Positions 1-12,100 of a DNA stretch of 64,000 nt are shown here, piece by piece. This stretch comes from Planoprotostelium fungivorum (Eukaryota > Evosea > Variosea > Cavosteliida > Cavosteliaceae), in assembly GCA_003024175.1 (NCBI GenBank), contig MDYQ01000143.1:1-64000 (forward strand), in the 5' to 3' direction. The translations under genes and the position numbers were made by a program. Position 1 is the first letter of the stretch. Each line of letters begins with the position of its first letter. Below the pieces are notes generated by a model. It was not told the origin of the DNA. It saw only the letters and a program-made list of their open reading frames with translations, and ran no database searches.

Positions 1-4
1 AGAA

Positions 5-881
5 TCATTGTATTCCGTACTTTGCCTTCATATCATCTCTGGTCTTCTGGTGTCTCGCCTTTGCAGCGTCCATGGCTTGTTTGTGCTGTTCCCGGTTGAA
101 TTCGATGACAACGGGGTCATCATCTAGCTCTGTCATAATCTGACCTGCCACACTCCCCACCACTGCGGCATCACATCAGTCGTCGGTCAACGTTGAAGAT
201 GAAGATGAGAAGTGGTCACCTGAAGGACTGCCGGCTACTTTGCCTGCGAATAGGGAGGCCTTCTTCCCAAAAGCTCTCTTTCTACAGACAGCATGGGCTG
301 CGACCAAAATGAACCACACGAGGAGGATGAGTTGTGAGAAGGCGGAGAGTAGAATGACGGTGGCTTTGTCGTATCGTTAGGATGGACAGGGAGTAACGTG
401 ATGATGTTACCCATTCCGCAGGAAAATTGAAACTGTCGAGCATGAAGGCTGAGATTAATGCCAATCAGTTTGAAGTTGAGGTTCTGATCTGGGAGAACGG
501 TTAGCACTGGTGTGATAGAAGTTAAGGTAATGATAATCACCTGGATCTCGCACGAACAAAAGATAAAGCCACAAGAGGCATACGATTAACAAACATACCG
601 CAAAATAGATGTTCGTGACCCTACATGTCCCTCAGTTGTTTGGGATCGACAAAATGTGTGCCTCACAGGCAATATAGAATCAGGGCTAATCCGGTCAAGA
701 CATAGTTCGTGAGGAAATACTCGATGTTTTGCTTAGAAGTGTCAATCACTGGAGATATGAAGCTGCTCACCTCTAAGCGAAGGAGGATCTTGTCTTTCTC
801 TGGCAGAGAGAACTCCTTCGAGTCGAAGAAGAAGTTCCAAGGGCGAATCGGAAATCTCCTCACGTATCGATCCCACTGCAT
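5..881 (-). CDS. PRA1 family protein (ARL6IP5/JWA-like)
   Basis: Small multi-span membrane protein of the prenylated-Rab-acceptor family, which acts in ER/Golgi trafficking. The first exon (about 881-690) reads MQWDRYVRRFPIRPW and later TNYVLTGLALIL, matching the family's opening aromatic region and first membrane segment. After an intron, a second exon (about 616-545) codes the hydrophobic stretch VTNIYFAVCLLIVCLLWLYL. The third exon (about 490-410) and the fourth (about 362-222) give the last span, LILLVWFILVAAHAV, followed by the basic CRKRAFGKK. A terminal exon (about 133-5) is charged and ends DDMKAKYGIQ. The gene runs to the window edge, but the stop codon at 5-7 is inside the window. 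An upstream in-frame ATG at 944 is possible; I prefer 881 because family similarity begins there. Intron borders are inferred from GT-AG and frame. Confidence 0.7.
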
Positions 882-1134
882 GATGCTGATGCTGACGCTG
901 CGCTTTCGCCAGTTGTTGTTTACACCAAAATTCCTTTTGTACACAAAATCTTCACACCGTATGTGCGATCGATGTGCCAGCCTAGTGAGCAGGATGCAAC
1001 CAAGGTCACCAGGTCATTGCTGAAGAGAGTTGTACAGTTCAGAGTTGGCCTTCTCAATTTATGTTTTGGATCGCGGTTTCTATGTGTCACTCCTGCCACT
1101 CTCGTTCCCGTTTGTTGCTCATTTTCTTTGCAGC

Positions 1135-1832
1135 ATGGAGAGCCACAGCATCCGCCTGGCCACCAAAGAGGATGCACCAGCCATTCTTTCCCTGATACAA
1201 GAACTCGCTGATTTTGAGAAGGAACCACAAGAGGTACCTCCAGTGATATACCAAGATTGACAACCGATTCAGGTGACCATCACAGTAGAGACACTGATAG
1301 AGGACGGATGGACAAAGAATCGTTTCATCTGTTGGGTTGCTGAGGTGATCTTCAATTGCCTGATCAGAAATCATCGGGACTGATTGGATAGGTCGATTCG
1401 AAGGTCGTGGGCATTGCACTGTGCTACTTTTCCTACTCTACATGGAAGGGAACATGTCTGTATCTTGAAGACCTTTATGTCCAACCACAACACCGATCTA
1501 AACGTATTGGAATGTCATTAATGACCACCTGCATCAAGTATGCGAAGGAGAACAAGTGAGTATCTTTACATCGTCATCACATCGACATCACTTGGACATC
1601 ACATACACATCACACCATATGTCTCACTTGAAGACGATTACACATCATCAACATAGCAATTGCTCACCTATGTAGTTTGGCACGTGTATCGTGGCAGGCG
1701 TTGGATTGGAACAAACCGGCCATCGACTTTTATGAGAAGATTGGTGCCTCCATGTTGAACGAATGGCTCAATTTCCGTATCTTCAACGCCCAGTTTGAAA
1801 CTTATTTGGAAAAGTACGATGTGGCAAAATGA
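1135..1832 (+). CDS. SAT1: Diamine (spermidine/spermine) N-acetyltransferase, SAT1/SAT2 family
   Basis: Cytosolic GNAT enzyme that transfers acetyl from acetyl-CoA to polyamines or related amines. Four exons are read at about 1135-1233, 1273-1342, 1393-1555 and 1674-1832. The first gives MESHSIRLATKEDAPAI with LIQELADFEKEPQE, the classic family opening (human: LIKELAKYEY). The third holds the acetyl-CoA-binding core LYLEDLYVQPQHRSKRIG (consensus R/Q-x-x-G/R-x-G/A), and the last holds WNKPAIDFYEKIGA, as in SAT1. The length of about 170 residues is normal. The ATG follows a pyrimidine tract and CAG by one base, so a 5'-UTR intron or a trans-spliced leader acceptor may sit directly upstream. SAT1 and SAT2 cannot be told apart here. 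Confidence 0.88.
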
Positions 1833-1945
1833 ACATTGAGCAGTCGGACTTGGATCAGACAGACATCTGCATGTACATAAACTTGGTTCATATGTATTTA
1901 TCACATACACGGTTTACTTAAGATGGATTTCGAGGTTTCTCAGAT

Positions 1946-2018
1946 GCCGCAATAGCTCAGTTGGGAGAGCGTTAGACTGAAGATCTAAAGGTCACGTGTT
2001 CGATCCACGTTTGTGGCA
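1946..2018 (+). tRNA. tRNA-Phe: tRNA-Phe (anticodon GAA)
   Basis: A complete 73 nt cloverleaf without intron. The acceptor stem GCCGCAA pairs with TTGTGGC (one G-U), followed by discriminator A. The D arm contains GCTCAGTTGGGAGAGC, which is also the A box. The anticodon stem TTAGA/TCTAA encloses loop CTGAAGA with anticodon GAA. The T arm contains GTTCGATCC, the B box. The sequence is almost the canonical animal tRNA-Phe except in the T stem and acceptor stem, where the changes compensate each other. Confidence 0.96.
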
Positions 2019-2258
2019 TACTTTTGCCACCTCACACATCTCTTTATGAGTCTTGTCGGAGTCTGACAAAGCATCACCTACATTTCGATCATTCTCAACG
2101 TCTTTGGCCCATAGAGCTCAGACATGGTTAGAAGAGAGTCACGTCGGTCGTCTCACTTCTTAAGAAGTGAAGATGATTTTACTCCTCAGCATCTCTCAAC
2201 ACATGCAGTCGCTCTCTTCAAATCATCACACAGACACATTGTTTATCATTATTTACAT

Positions 2259-4069
2259 TCAAAAGTGAATCTGAAGGGCTTTAGACGGTGACGTCTCCGT
2301 GGGGCAGTACGGACACTTCAACCTGTTGCTCTCAGTCCTTCTCTTCTCCTCTCTCTCACCTTCCACCGCTCTTGACTAACTTTTGGAGGGACATTTTCGA
2401 TATGACGTGGCCACAGACGAGACGCATGGGTGGATTATCACTCGTCGTCTGTTCTCTCGATACGGGGCAGGCAAAGATGGAGTGAAATTGGAACGAAGGC
2501 CCTGAAGAGGGTGAGTCGTCTCATCGCCACGAGTGATGATGCAGGTGGTGATGAAGTGATGATGCAGGTGGTGATCAAGTGATGATGCAGGTGGTGATCA
2601 AGTGATGATGCAGGTGGTGATCAAGTGATGATGCAGATGGTGATGAAGTGATGATGCAGATGGTGACGATGATGATGGAGGTCACCCAGATCGAGTTCTA
2701 ATGGCTGGACTTTGAGTGATTTCAAACGAGTGAGCCCGGCGACCTTTCTTTGTTAGCATCATCATCTTCATCATCTCCATCACCTTCAATTGTTTCGGTA
2801 GAGCGATGCTGCCTGCGGCCAGACTGCTTCGATTCAGACTGAATCTCCTCCTCTCTTCTCACCTCAAAAAAAGTGGACTCTGACGAGACAGACCCATCAG
2901 GCGGCAAGATGAATCTAAAAAGTCTTCTGCAATCTCAGACCACAGAGAAGAAGAAGAATCTACAAAGTAAGAAGAGTAGGGACAATGATCCAATCGTCCC
3001 GCGAAGATGAGGCAACCCATCAACTTTTGTATCTCTAAAAGGAGTCATTCGAGACGCAGAATCGCGGTCGCACCTTTCAGATGCGTTCGAAAGAAGGCCG
3101 AGAAGTTTTCCCGCGCAAATTGTACGGCCTGCTCGGGGTTGTTCTGGACGAGTTGTACGAATTGTAGTCGAGAGATTTTGAATTCCAAATGGCTCTTGGT
3201 TTCCCTTCCGCTCGAACCTCCTTCTGGCTCGATCGTCTGCGACACCATCAGATGATGATGGATGATGACAGCTCACTTCACCGAGGGTGTCTAAAGACAA
3301 GAGCTGCGGTCTCTTTTCGATGGACCACCTGGAGAAGATGAGATGATGGAGCCGAGAAAGTGGAATGTGATCGACATCACCTGGTAATGGATGACAGATC
3401 TCTGTTCTTCTGTATGTCTCTCATGATGTCATGCACCTCTTCAAACTGTGCCATCTGATCTCGGTCCACTTCGATTCCTGATTCCTATTTTCCAAATCAG
3501 TCCAGATTCGGACTCCCTCCTCACAGTTGAGAACAGATTGGCCAGTTCAAATTTGCCCTCTCTCAAGAGATGTTCGGATAAGAGGTTGTTCAATAGATCT
3601 CTGGGGAACTTGATGTTTGGATCCATCGCTGCCGTGATATCACTTGGAAACAACTGGTGATGTTCACCACACGCGCGATGTGATGTTGGGCATAGAATCA
3701 CCTTCTCTACAGACTTGCCAAACTTTGAGATGGTGGAATAGTATTCTTTGTGTTCATTGACGACGGCTGCGGAAGGGTTCGACTTGGTGATTTGTTTGTG
3801 GAGATTTGACAACGTTTCTGAAATGAGAGAACTCTCGTCCGATCCTTCTACTTGCATGTTATCTGTTGATCATCAGTTAAATCCTCGAAACGAGATGGAT
3901 AATCTGACAGATCACCCGTGTCGAGATTCTTCTTTGCCTGTTCGATCTGTTGTAAGATGTTGTCTATAGATGAAGTATTCTTCTGATAGCAAGTCTTCTG
4001 TTTCTTAATCATCCTCTCCATGGGAGCATTCAACTCGGCCAGCTTACTGCCGAAGCCTTCTGAAGCCAT
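2259..4069 (-). CDS. RMND5A: RMND5/GID2-type E3 ubiquitin ligase subunit of the CTLH complex
   Basis: Catalytic RING-like subunit of the CTLH/GID ubiquitin ligase. Start ATG at 4069-4067 ([19 protein letters not shown]). The N-terminal coil contains [18 protein letters not shown], matching the RMND5 DHKDIHSSVSRVGKAIDK. LisH-type [19 protein letters not shown] follows, then the CTLH/CRA region [29 protein letters not shown] and [15 protein letters not shown]. The C-terminal degenerate RING reads [11 protein letters not shown] with [10 protein letters not shown] and [18 protein letters not shown], preserving the Cys/His spacing of RMND5A. About eight short introns (39-55 nt) interrupt it. One longer intron carries the 23 bp minisatellite at 2533-2670. 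I chose RMND5 over its partner MAEA from the C-terminal CPYCP signature. Confidence 0.92.
2533..2670. repeat. 23 bp minisatellite inside an RMND5 intron
   Basis: Six tandem copies of a 23 bp unit, GTGATGATGCAGGTGGTGAT plus CAA or GAA. Copies start near 2533, 2556, 2579, 2602, 2625 and 2648 and differ by single bases. The array lies in the intron just before the RING-encoding exon of the minus-strand RMND5 gene. It makes this intron several times longer than the usual 40-50 nt. Confidence 0.9.
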
Positions 4070-4180
4070 GGTGAGTGTTGCTGATGTCGTCTGAAAAATG
4101 TCATGGAATCGTTGTAGTCTCAACTTTTTATTCTCTTCTCAGCTTTTCTCACTTTTTGAGACACTGTTCAACTCGAGATC

Positions 4181-7100
4181 ATGGTGAAGAAGAAGATAGA
4201 CCAGCGTATACGAACGCTCATTGAGAATGGCAACCTCACCCGAGAGCGTTCATTCTTCTTCATCGTCGGTGATCGAGGCAAATATCAGGTAAGAGATGTG
4301 ATTCGATCACATTGTCTTCTGACATTGGGGTAGGTGGTCAATCTCTACAACATCATGGTCAGATCGACTGTCAGAGAGAAACCGAATGTTTTGTGGTGCT
4401 ACAAGAAGGAATTGGGTTTCAGCACCCACGCACAGAAGAGAATGAAGGAAGTACAGGAGAGAAACAAGAAAGGATTGGGCGATCCAGATACGGTAAGACA
4501 TCAAATCACCCGTCCATAATCCATCACACCTTCACCCTCTTTCCAAAATCTCTATCTTCATATCCCTCTCCACGATCTTGGATCACACATCGACATCATC
4601 GATCATCGACACAACCATCACGTCCTCACATTATCTCAGGAAGACCCTTTTGACTTGTTCGTCGGCACAGCCTCCATTCGTTTCGCTTACTACAAGGACT
4701 CACACAAGATTCTCGGTAACACCTTCGGTCTCCTCGTTCTTCAGGACTTTGAAGCTCTGACGCCAAACTTGCTGGCACGAACGATCGAGACGGTAGAGGG
4801 AGGAGGTATGATCGTTCTGTTGCTCAAGTCTGTTGATTCACTGAAACAATTGTACACCATGTCCATGGTGAGAACTCAATATTTCATCACGTCACGATGA
4901 TCATCATCTTCCATGACTTCTCTCATCGTAAAGCGAGATGAATTTCCATCGTATGATATCATCAATCATATTCCCATCGATCGACCGATTACAACGTTGT
5001 AGATGACATATATCTGAGACATGAATTTAAAATCCTTTTTCTCATTCTTTTAGGACGTCCACGCTCGTTTCCGAACAGAAGGTAACGGAGACGTCACCGG
5101 AAGATTCAACGAGAGATTCCTCCTCTCCCTCGCTTCTTTCAAAAACATTCTCGTCACTGATGAAGAACTCAACGTCCTCCCTCTCTCATCTCACATGATG
5201 AGCGGCATCACTCCCATCACCGACAAGGTGAGTCCATCTACAACGAGTTCATTTCATCTTCCGTGTACTCTTTAGCCTCGATCGATATCGCCGTGAGATT
5301 TCGCGAGAAACTGAAGAGGAGAACAGAAACAGAAGGAAGACAAAGAGTTGAAAGAAATCAAAGCGAGTCTGAAGGACGTAGAGCCAGCAGGAAGTATCGT
5401 CGGAACCACTCGTTCCGTGGAACAGGTCAGAATATTCTTCGAATCTTCCATCTACAACGCTCACCCCCTCCCAGGCCAAAGCCGTCATGACTTTCATCGA
5501 GGCCATCTCAGAAAAGTCGTTGAGATCTACGGTTACGCTCACGGCCGGAAGAGGAAGAGGAAAGTCTGCTGCCCTCGGTCTCGCCATCGCATCTGCCGTG
5601 ACTTTCGGTTATTCGAACATCTTTGTCACTTCACCCTCACCGGAGAACTTGAAGACTCTCTTCGAGTTTATTTTCAAGGTGAGACGATGATCTCATGTGA
5701 TGATGTCATCTCGTGACATGATCGACACGATCGCGATCAAGATCGATGATGATCGTGAGATGATGTGATGACGATCGAAGATGATCGTGATGATGCTGAC
5801 TCATCATGACAGGGATTAGAGGCTGTCGGTATGAAAGAACACACCGATTACGAGATCGTACAGAGCACCAACCCCGATTTCAACAAGGCCATCGTCCGAG
5901 TCAACTTCTTCCGCGAGCACCGTCAGACCATCCAGTACATCCAACCCCAAGACGCTCACAAATTGGGACAGGTGACCCATCCTCGCACTTTCCTCGTATT
6001 TTCCTCGGAATCTCCGAAAAATTCTGACTCGAAAAGGCCGAATTGGTCGTCATCGATGAGGCTGCAGCCATTCCTCTTCCTTTGGTGAAATCTCTATTGG
6101 GTCCATACTTGGTCTTCATGTCCTCTACCATCAACGGTTACGAAGGGACAGGAAGGTCGCTCAGCTTGAAGCTGATCAAGCAACTGAAAGAGCAGAGTGA
6201 GAAGAGCAAGACGGGAAGGATGCTGAGAGAGGTCGAGCTGACCGAACCCATCCGGTGAGTCATCCATCTACACCGTTGTAGACGGTCAAACGTCAAATTA
6301 TTATTTTAAGAATGTACCGTCTACACTATCATTGTAGATGACACGTCTCCAGTTACGCACAAGGAGATCCAATTGAAAAGTGGCTGAATGATCTCCTCTG
6401 CCTCGATGCATCTCAAGTTCAAAAGATTCCCACTGGTTTTCCACACCCCGACGAATGTGAACTCTACTACGTCAACCGTGACACCCTCTTCTCTTACCAC
6501 AAGGCCTCGGAATCTTTCTTGCAGAGATTGGTCGCCCTCTTCGTCTCTTCTCACTACAAGAACTCGCCCGATGACCTCCTTCTGATGAGTGATGCACCGG
6601 CTCATCATCTCTTCGTGTTGGTCGGACCAGTGGATCCGAAGCAGAAGGGTCTACCTGAAATCCTCTGCGCCGTACAGGTACGTCCTCGTTGTAGATCGAC
6701 GTTTCCGCGAAAATTTTCCCGTGACGTCTACAACGGCATTGTAGATGACGACGTGACAGGTGGCATTGGAGGGTAGGATATCGAAGAAACACGCCATCGA
6801 TTCGTTCAGCCGAGGAAAAGCTGCTGCGGGAGATTTGATTCCGTGGACCATCTCTCAGCAGTACCAAGATGCAGATTTTCCCACCTTGTCCGGCGCCAGA
6901 GTCGTTCGCATCGCCACGCATCCAGATTATCAGAAGATGAAATACGGCACGAGGGCTCTGAACCTCTTGCACTCGTACTACAAGGGAGAGATTGTATCTG
7001 TCGACGAGGTGAAGAATGATTTCGTCGCGATTCAATGTTGAGATGTGAAACCGTGTGAAGCGTGATGTCTATGTGGATCGTATCGATGAAGAAGTGAGAA

Positions 7101-8265
7101 ATGACAATCAACTCACGCTGGTTCAGTCAAAAGAAGAAGAAGACACACGAGAAGAGAAGAAGAAAGAGAAGACGAAAGAAGGAAATCTGCAGAGCGAGAG
7201 CATCAAACCGAGAGCCAACCTTCCTCCCCTTCTCACTGAATTGAAAGACCGAAAGGCGGAGCCTCTCAACTACGTCGGCGTGTCTTACGGTTTAACTCCC
7301 GAGCTCTACAACTTTTGGGCGCGTGGAGGTTACCTGCCTGTTTACATCCGACAGACGAAGAACGATTTGACGGGGGAGAACACGTGCATCATGATCAAGT
7401 CATTGAGATCGGATGATGATGAGATGAAGGTCGAAGGTGACTGGCTCAACAGTTTCCACGTCGATTTCAAGAGGAGGTGGGGTGATGGAATGGCGGGTTG
7501 TAGATGGATGAATTTGTCAGGTTCGTCTCCCTCAGCGCTTCAGTTTTCCGCGGATTTTCTCCGTCTACGGCCCTGTCCATTGTAGATCCCAAGGGTCCCA
7601 AATCTCAAGAACCTTTGGGACGAGAACAGCTCTCCCTCTTCTTCTCTCCTTACGATTTGAAGAGACTCGAGAGTTACGCATCGAATCTGTCCGACTACCA
7701 CGTCATCATGGACATGCTGCCTCTCATATCGAGGCTCGTGTTCCTGGGAGGTATCGCAGTGGACATGAGGTATGATATCATGATGACGTCATCGAGAAAA
7801 TTCTAAGAAATTTCAGTCCGGTACAGTCTGCCATCGTTCTTTGCATGGGATCGCAGAACAAATCGGTGGACGAAGTTGGGGTGAGGAGATCATGATGACA
7901 TCATCTGATGTCATGCAGGCCGAGCTGAACCTACCGGTGACGCAGGTGCTCGCTCTGTTCAACAAGGTCATGAGAAAGGTCTCGACCAACTTGAGGAAGA
8001 TCCAAGAGCAAGCGGTGGAGGGCAGCATGAGTGAGAAGAAGAAGAAGGCGACGGAGAAGCTACCCTCTCAACCTTTGGGTGAGTCACAGATGATGATGAT
8101 GCGACTGAGACAGATGCAGATGATGTAGAAGTCACGGAGGAAGGAAAGAAGGAGATCGAGAAGGAAGTAGAGAGATTAGTTGGAAAGGGAGACAACGGTG
8201 GAAAGAAGAGAGGAAATCAGGAGAGCAGCAAGCCCGCCAATAAGAAGCAGAAGGGAAAGAAATAG
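4181..8265 (+). CDS. NAT10: NAT10/Kre33 RNA cytidine acetyltransferase
   Basis: Nucleolar enzyme that makes N4-acetylcytidine in 18S rRNA and tRNA using acetyl-CoA and ATP. Start MVKKKIDQRIRTLIENG matches the family N terminus. In order: the TcmA/DUF1726 region with LWCYKKELGFSTHAQKRM and ALTPNLLARTIETVEGGG; the RecD-like helicase with Walker A GRGRGKSAALG, FGYSNIFVTSPSPENL and Walker B VVIDEAAAIPLPL; the GNAT domain with ARVVRIATHPDYQ; the tRNA-binding tail with YGLTPELYNFWARGGYLPVY and SPYDLKRLESYASNLSDYH; and a basic Lys-rich end. The size of about 1,000 residues is normal. It is split by more than ten short introns. Six carry the ATCTACAAC-type introner motif (4868-5053; from 5228; 5426-5474; from 6255; from 6678; about 7476-7520), some as two hairpins in one intron. 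Confidence 0.96.
6255..6351 (+). repeat. Double-hairpin introner-like intron (NAT10)
   Basis: An intron of about 97 nt with two separate motif hairpins: CCATCTACACCGTTGTAGAC near its 5' end (6264-6283) and GTCTACACTATCATTGTAGA near its 3' end (6319-6338). The neighbouring intron from 6678 shows a similar arrangement. Confidence 0.8.
7476..7520 (+). repeat. Introner-like intron, CCCGCCAC subfamily reversed (NAT10)
   Basis: An intron of about 45 nt containing GGCGGGTTGTAGATGG (7492-7507), the reverse complement of CCATCTACAACCCGCC. It shows that the sequence works as an intron in either orientation. Confidence 0.8.
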
Positions 8266-8766
8266 AATTCGAGAGAGATGAGACAAGAATGTTCTAAAGC
8301 AGCGTGTGATGGACATCACGTATTCAGTCGATGTCCACTCTCTCGCCTTCGCGACCTCATTGCGGCCGTCGCACAGTCCCGTTCTGGATCGTCCTCCTCT
8401 CGCCATTTAGAGGAGCTAACTCTGAAGACTTGCTCGACCTGGTTGCCTTGTGTGTCCCGACTCGCAGAGAAAATGAGCTCCAACGGTTGTTTCCCAGTGA
8501 ATCTACACCTCGCTGGTCCACCGTCCATGTGATTGCGGTGCCGCCTCAACATCTACGTCCTGGCGGTTGAGAATTGTATGTATGTCTTGCTGCTCGCAGC
8601 AGTATACCTGCATATTAATGACATGATATCTCACAGACAATCACAAAAGAGGTCTTCTGCAGCTGCTATAGCGAAAGGAGGGTGTGAGATTGCCTAAGAC
8701 ACTCCCAGGCACCTTGGATGACTTCTGCATTCTCTCTCGAAAACTGTATTTTTTGGCCAAAAATTT
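8266..8766. other. Intergenic stretch between NAT10 and the LINE
   Basis: No recognisable gene. An 84-codon open frame at 8278-8532 (+) shows no family similarity, no splice-consistent partner exon and unremarkable composition, so I treat it as chance. A short imperfect hairpin lies near 8676-8706, where GGAGGGTGT faces ACACTCCC. The last bases run into the LINE target-site duplication. Confidence 0.4.
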
Positions 8767-8779
8767 CCCGGCCGTAACC
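8767..8779. repeat. Target-site duplication of the LINE (3' side of the element)
   Basis: CCCGGCCGTAACC, 13 bp, identical to 15541-15553 at the other end of the element. The flanking bases differ (T/G here, C/A there), so the duplication is exactly 13 bp. Confidence 0.9.
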
Positions 8780-9126
8780 GTTTCGTTTCGTTTCGTTTCG
8801 TTTTTATTTCGATGCAAATAGCGACATCATCAAATGACGTCTGGCCCAGCGGGATGCATCTAGAATCCATTGGTGGTAGATTCTTTTGAAGGAGAAGGGG
8901 GGTGAGGGTCGTTTGGTTGTGTGATATGGATGTTTTGGTGTTTTCGGAGATGATGAGCCTCAATGGTGTGTGTTGGTGGTCTTGTAGGTTGCGAAGACGT
9001 TATTGGATTTAGTGGAGTAGAGGGTGTGGAAGTTTCGAAGGTGTGGTGAATGTGGCTCGTGTGGATGGTGTGACACGGTAGTTGTTTTGAGAGTTGGTGA
9101 GAGGTTTTTGGGAGGTTTCGATAATG

Positions 9127-12100
9127 TTATGATGTCCTTTGTCTCTTCCTTCGCCACGGGGGGTCTGGTGGGTATTGGGGATCTGGCGATCCTCCAGGGG
9201 AGATGGCCGAACCGGTAGGGGGCTCGCGCCCCGAGAGTTCTGTCGGAGACAGATAAGTTGGTGATGGAGCGTTGGGAGATGTGTGTTCTGTGTGATCAGG
9301 GTTAGGAGTTTGGGGGGTTGTGGGGGTAATATCATTACGCTTTTGATTGCTCTTGCATCGTTCAATCCATTTCTTACGGGTGTATTTTGCTATCATGTAA
9401 TAGATCGTCTGTTTGATTTCTTTCTTGTCTTTCTTCTTTTTCGTGTGTTTGTTCATGTGTTTGATGATGTATTTAGGGATGAATCCTTTGTCGTATGTCT
9501 GTAAGTTGACATCGTATTGGTGACTGTCAGTGTTGAACCACGGGGGAGGGATGGGATGGATAGATGGTTCTAATTTGGTTGTCAATTCGTTCCACATCTC
9601 TTTGTTTATTTCGATGGCGGATGGACACGAGGAGAAGATGTGATTAGAGTCTTCGAGAGTCTCTTGTCCGTTGCGGTTGCATCTCGTGCACCATGGGTTC
9701 AATTCGTTGTATGTTTCAGCCGCCTTTTGGTTTGTGTAGAGAGTATCGAGGATGATTTTGTGCGATAGGTTCGAGTGGGAGCCAAGATGAATCTTGTGGG
9801 TTCTTAGACGTGTCCAATTGTGTTGATCGATCGTGTCATCTTTGAGGATCGCAGTTCGGCGCGTGGTCTTCTTGAACCATTCATCCTTCATCTGAGTTGT
9901 TAATAGTCGAAGGATTTCTTGTCTGGTATTGCGTATCCACGGGATGTTATGGTGAGTGAGATATGTTGATGGGAGGTCTGTGGTGTGGGTGTTGGGGTCC
10001 GTGATGATGTCATCTTCGGCATGCGTTAGCTGATCAGCCGCTTGGTTTCCTTTTAGGAGGTAATCTGTGAGGTTCCCGTAGATCTGTTTCATCTGTTGGT
10101 ATCGCTTTTCGAGAAGTTCAGTCCGTTGGTTGTGGTCTAAGAGATGAGCAAAGACATGTTCGAATTTCACTTCTGTTTGTGCTTGTTTGAGATTCGTGAT
10201 ACGTTTATCTATTCTTTCAAGGACGAGGCGGTATGGAGATTTCGATATTTGTTTCTTCTTCCATGATCGATAGTTCTGGATCATCTGAATGGCTGTCTTA
10301 CTGTCTGTGAATATTCTAACGTTTTGATGTTCAGGTAGCATTTCCAAGGCTATGAGGATAGCGTAGAGCTCAGCATTTGGTACATCTTGTATACCGGGAG
10401 TGAAATTGGCAGTTGATGACTCTCTATTCTGTCCGGAGAATGTTGCGCTGATGGCGATTCCGTTCTTTCGAAGAGAGCCGTCCGTCCATATGTGTATTGT
10501 TCCATTGTGTCTTTCAAACAAATGAGTTGGTAGGGGGTGTCTTGGTGTGTATGGTGTCGGGATGATCTTCCATCTTGGTTGCGAGAGGATGGCAATGAAG
10601 CGTTTGTATTCATCGTGTAGTTTGGGGCTTCTGATGCTATTGGTTTGTACATAGAGTGGTAATGTATGTCGGATAACGTCTTCTGATGGTCTCTGTCGGG
10701 GATCGTGTGTGATGGTTTCAACGTGATTGATGTAACCCCATTCTTTTACTTTTTGGATCACATAATTGCATCGCGGGAATGTGTGTTTGTCAATCATGTG
10801 TGGAGAGGATGGATTCACAATGTTTAGATTGATGATCGACAACGAGCGGTTGAGTATTTCTGTGTGGGGTGTCATGATGTGACGCACGCCAAGTTCATCG
10901 TAGATGTTAACATTGGTGGTGGTGGCGATGGCAAGGTTCATGTGCTGTATGGATTTGAGTCCACGGTATGTCCACCACATAATTTTTCCTGAACTCTTGT
11001 GTATTCGGCTGGAGATTTGTAATTGGCTGATCGTCCATTTATCAAGTCTCTCAGTGAAAGATTTCTCCATTGGTAAAGCTGTCATTCGATATTCGATCAG
11101 GGGATGGCTACGGTATTGATCAGTTTGATGTGTAGGTTTGTACCGAAGTATTTCTTCCTTAGGATCATTCCAACAATTCTTTTATATGATGTTTCTATTT
11201 GTTTGTACATTGGCGTCCAATCCAGAGAGAGTGTGATTAGCCAACCAAGGTATCGATATGGTGTACAGTTTCCAATGGTGGTGATGGGTTTGTTTTGTGG
11301 TTGTATCATGATGGGTTCTTCTTTTTTATCATGGTTCCAGGCGTACGCTGATTTCTCTTCGTTGATCATCAGGTGGTTCTCTCTGCAGAATTCTATCACG
11401 ATGTTGATCATCCTTTCAAGGTCTTCTCTTGTATGTGCAAGGAGTACACCATCATCAGCTAGCCATGTTGAGTTGATTGTTCGTCCATCTGATCGTGTGT
11501 AGCCAAGTCCCGATTCTTCTAATCGCTCAATTAGCGGGTTGATGTAGAGAAGGAAGAGGATGGGGGAGATGATATCGCCTTGTCTTACTCCTCTGGTGAT
11601 TTCAATGGGGTTGGTGTTTCCATGCGCCGTTTTGATCTCTATCGTGTTGCCGTTCAACAGTGTTCTGATGATGTCGATGACATCGGAGTGGAAGTTGTAT
11701 TGTCGGAGACTGTTGAAGATGGCTTCGTATTCTACGGAATCAAATGCTTTCATGGCATCTAGATAGGCAACATGTAGAGATTTGTTTCGTTGATGACTGT
11801 CTGTGATGCAAGAGATCAGGTCCGTGATGCAGTGGGTTGTAGAGCGGTTTGCTCGGAATCCAAATTGGCGGTGAGATAATATCTTATTTTCTTCTACAAC
11901 TTTGGTTAATCGGGAGGTGATGATGTGAGAGAGAGTTTTATATACAGTGTCTAAGAGTGAGATTGGTCGATAGTTAAGAGGATTTGCTTTGTCTTTATCC
12001 TTGTATATCATCGAGACTGATGCTGTTCTCCAGGTGTCTGGTAATTGGTGTCGTTGGATCACATCATTCATGAGTTCGAGCATCTTCTCTTTCAACTCTG

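Noticed and set aside
2125-2500. Plus-strand open frames after the tRNA that look like a small gene
   Set aside because: The minus strand of the same bases encodes the RING-like exons of RMND5 with exact family motifs ([23 protein letters not shown]), so the plus-strand frames are shadows.
3045-3300. MAEA as identity of the CTLH protein
   Set aside because: The CTLH piece alone is ambiguous, but the C-terminal CGHVIS...CPYCP pattern and the N-terminal [13 protein letters not shown] block are RMND5-specific.
8278-8532. 84-codon frame after NAT10
   Set aside because: No family similarity, no splice support and no conserved context.
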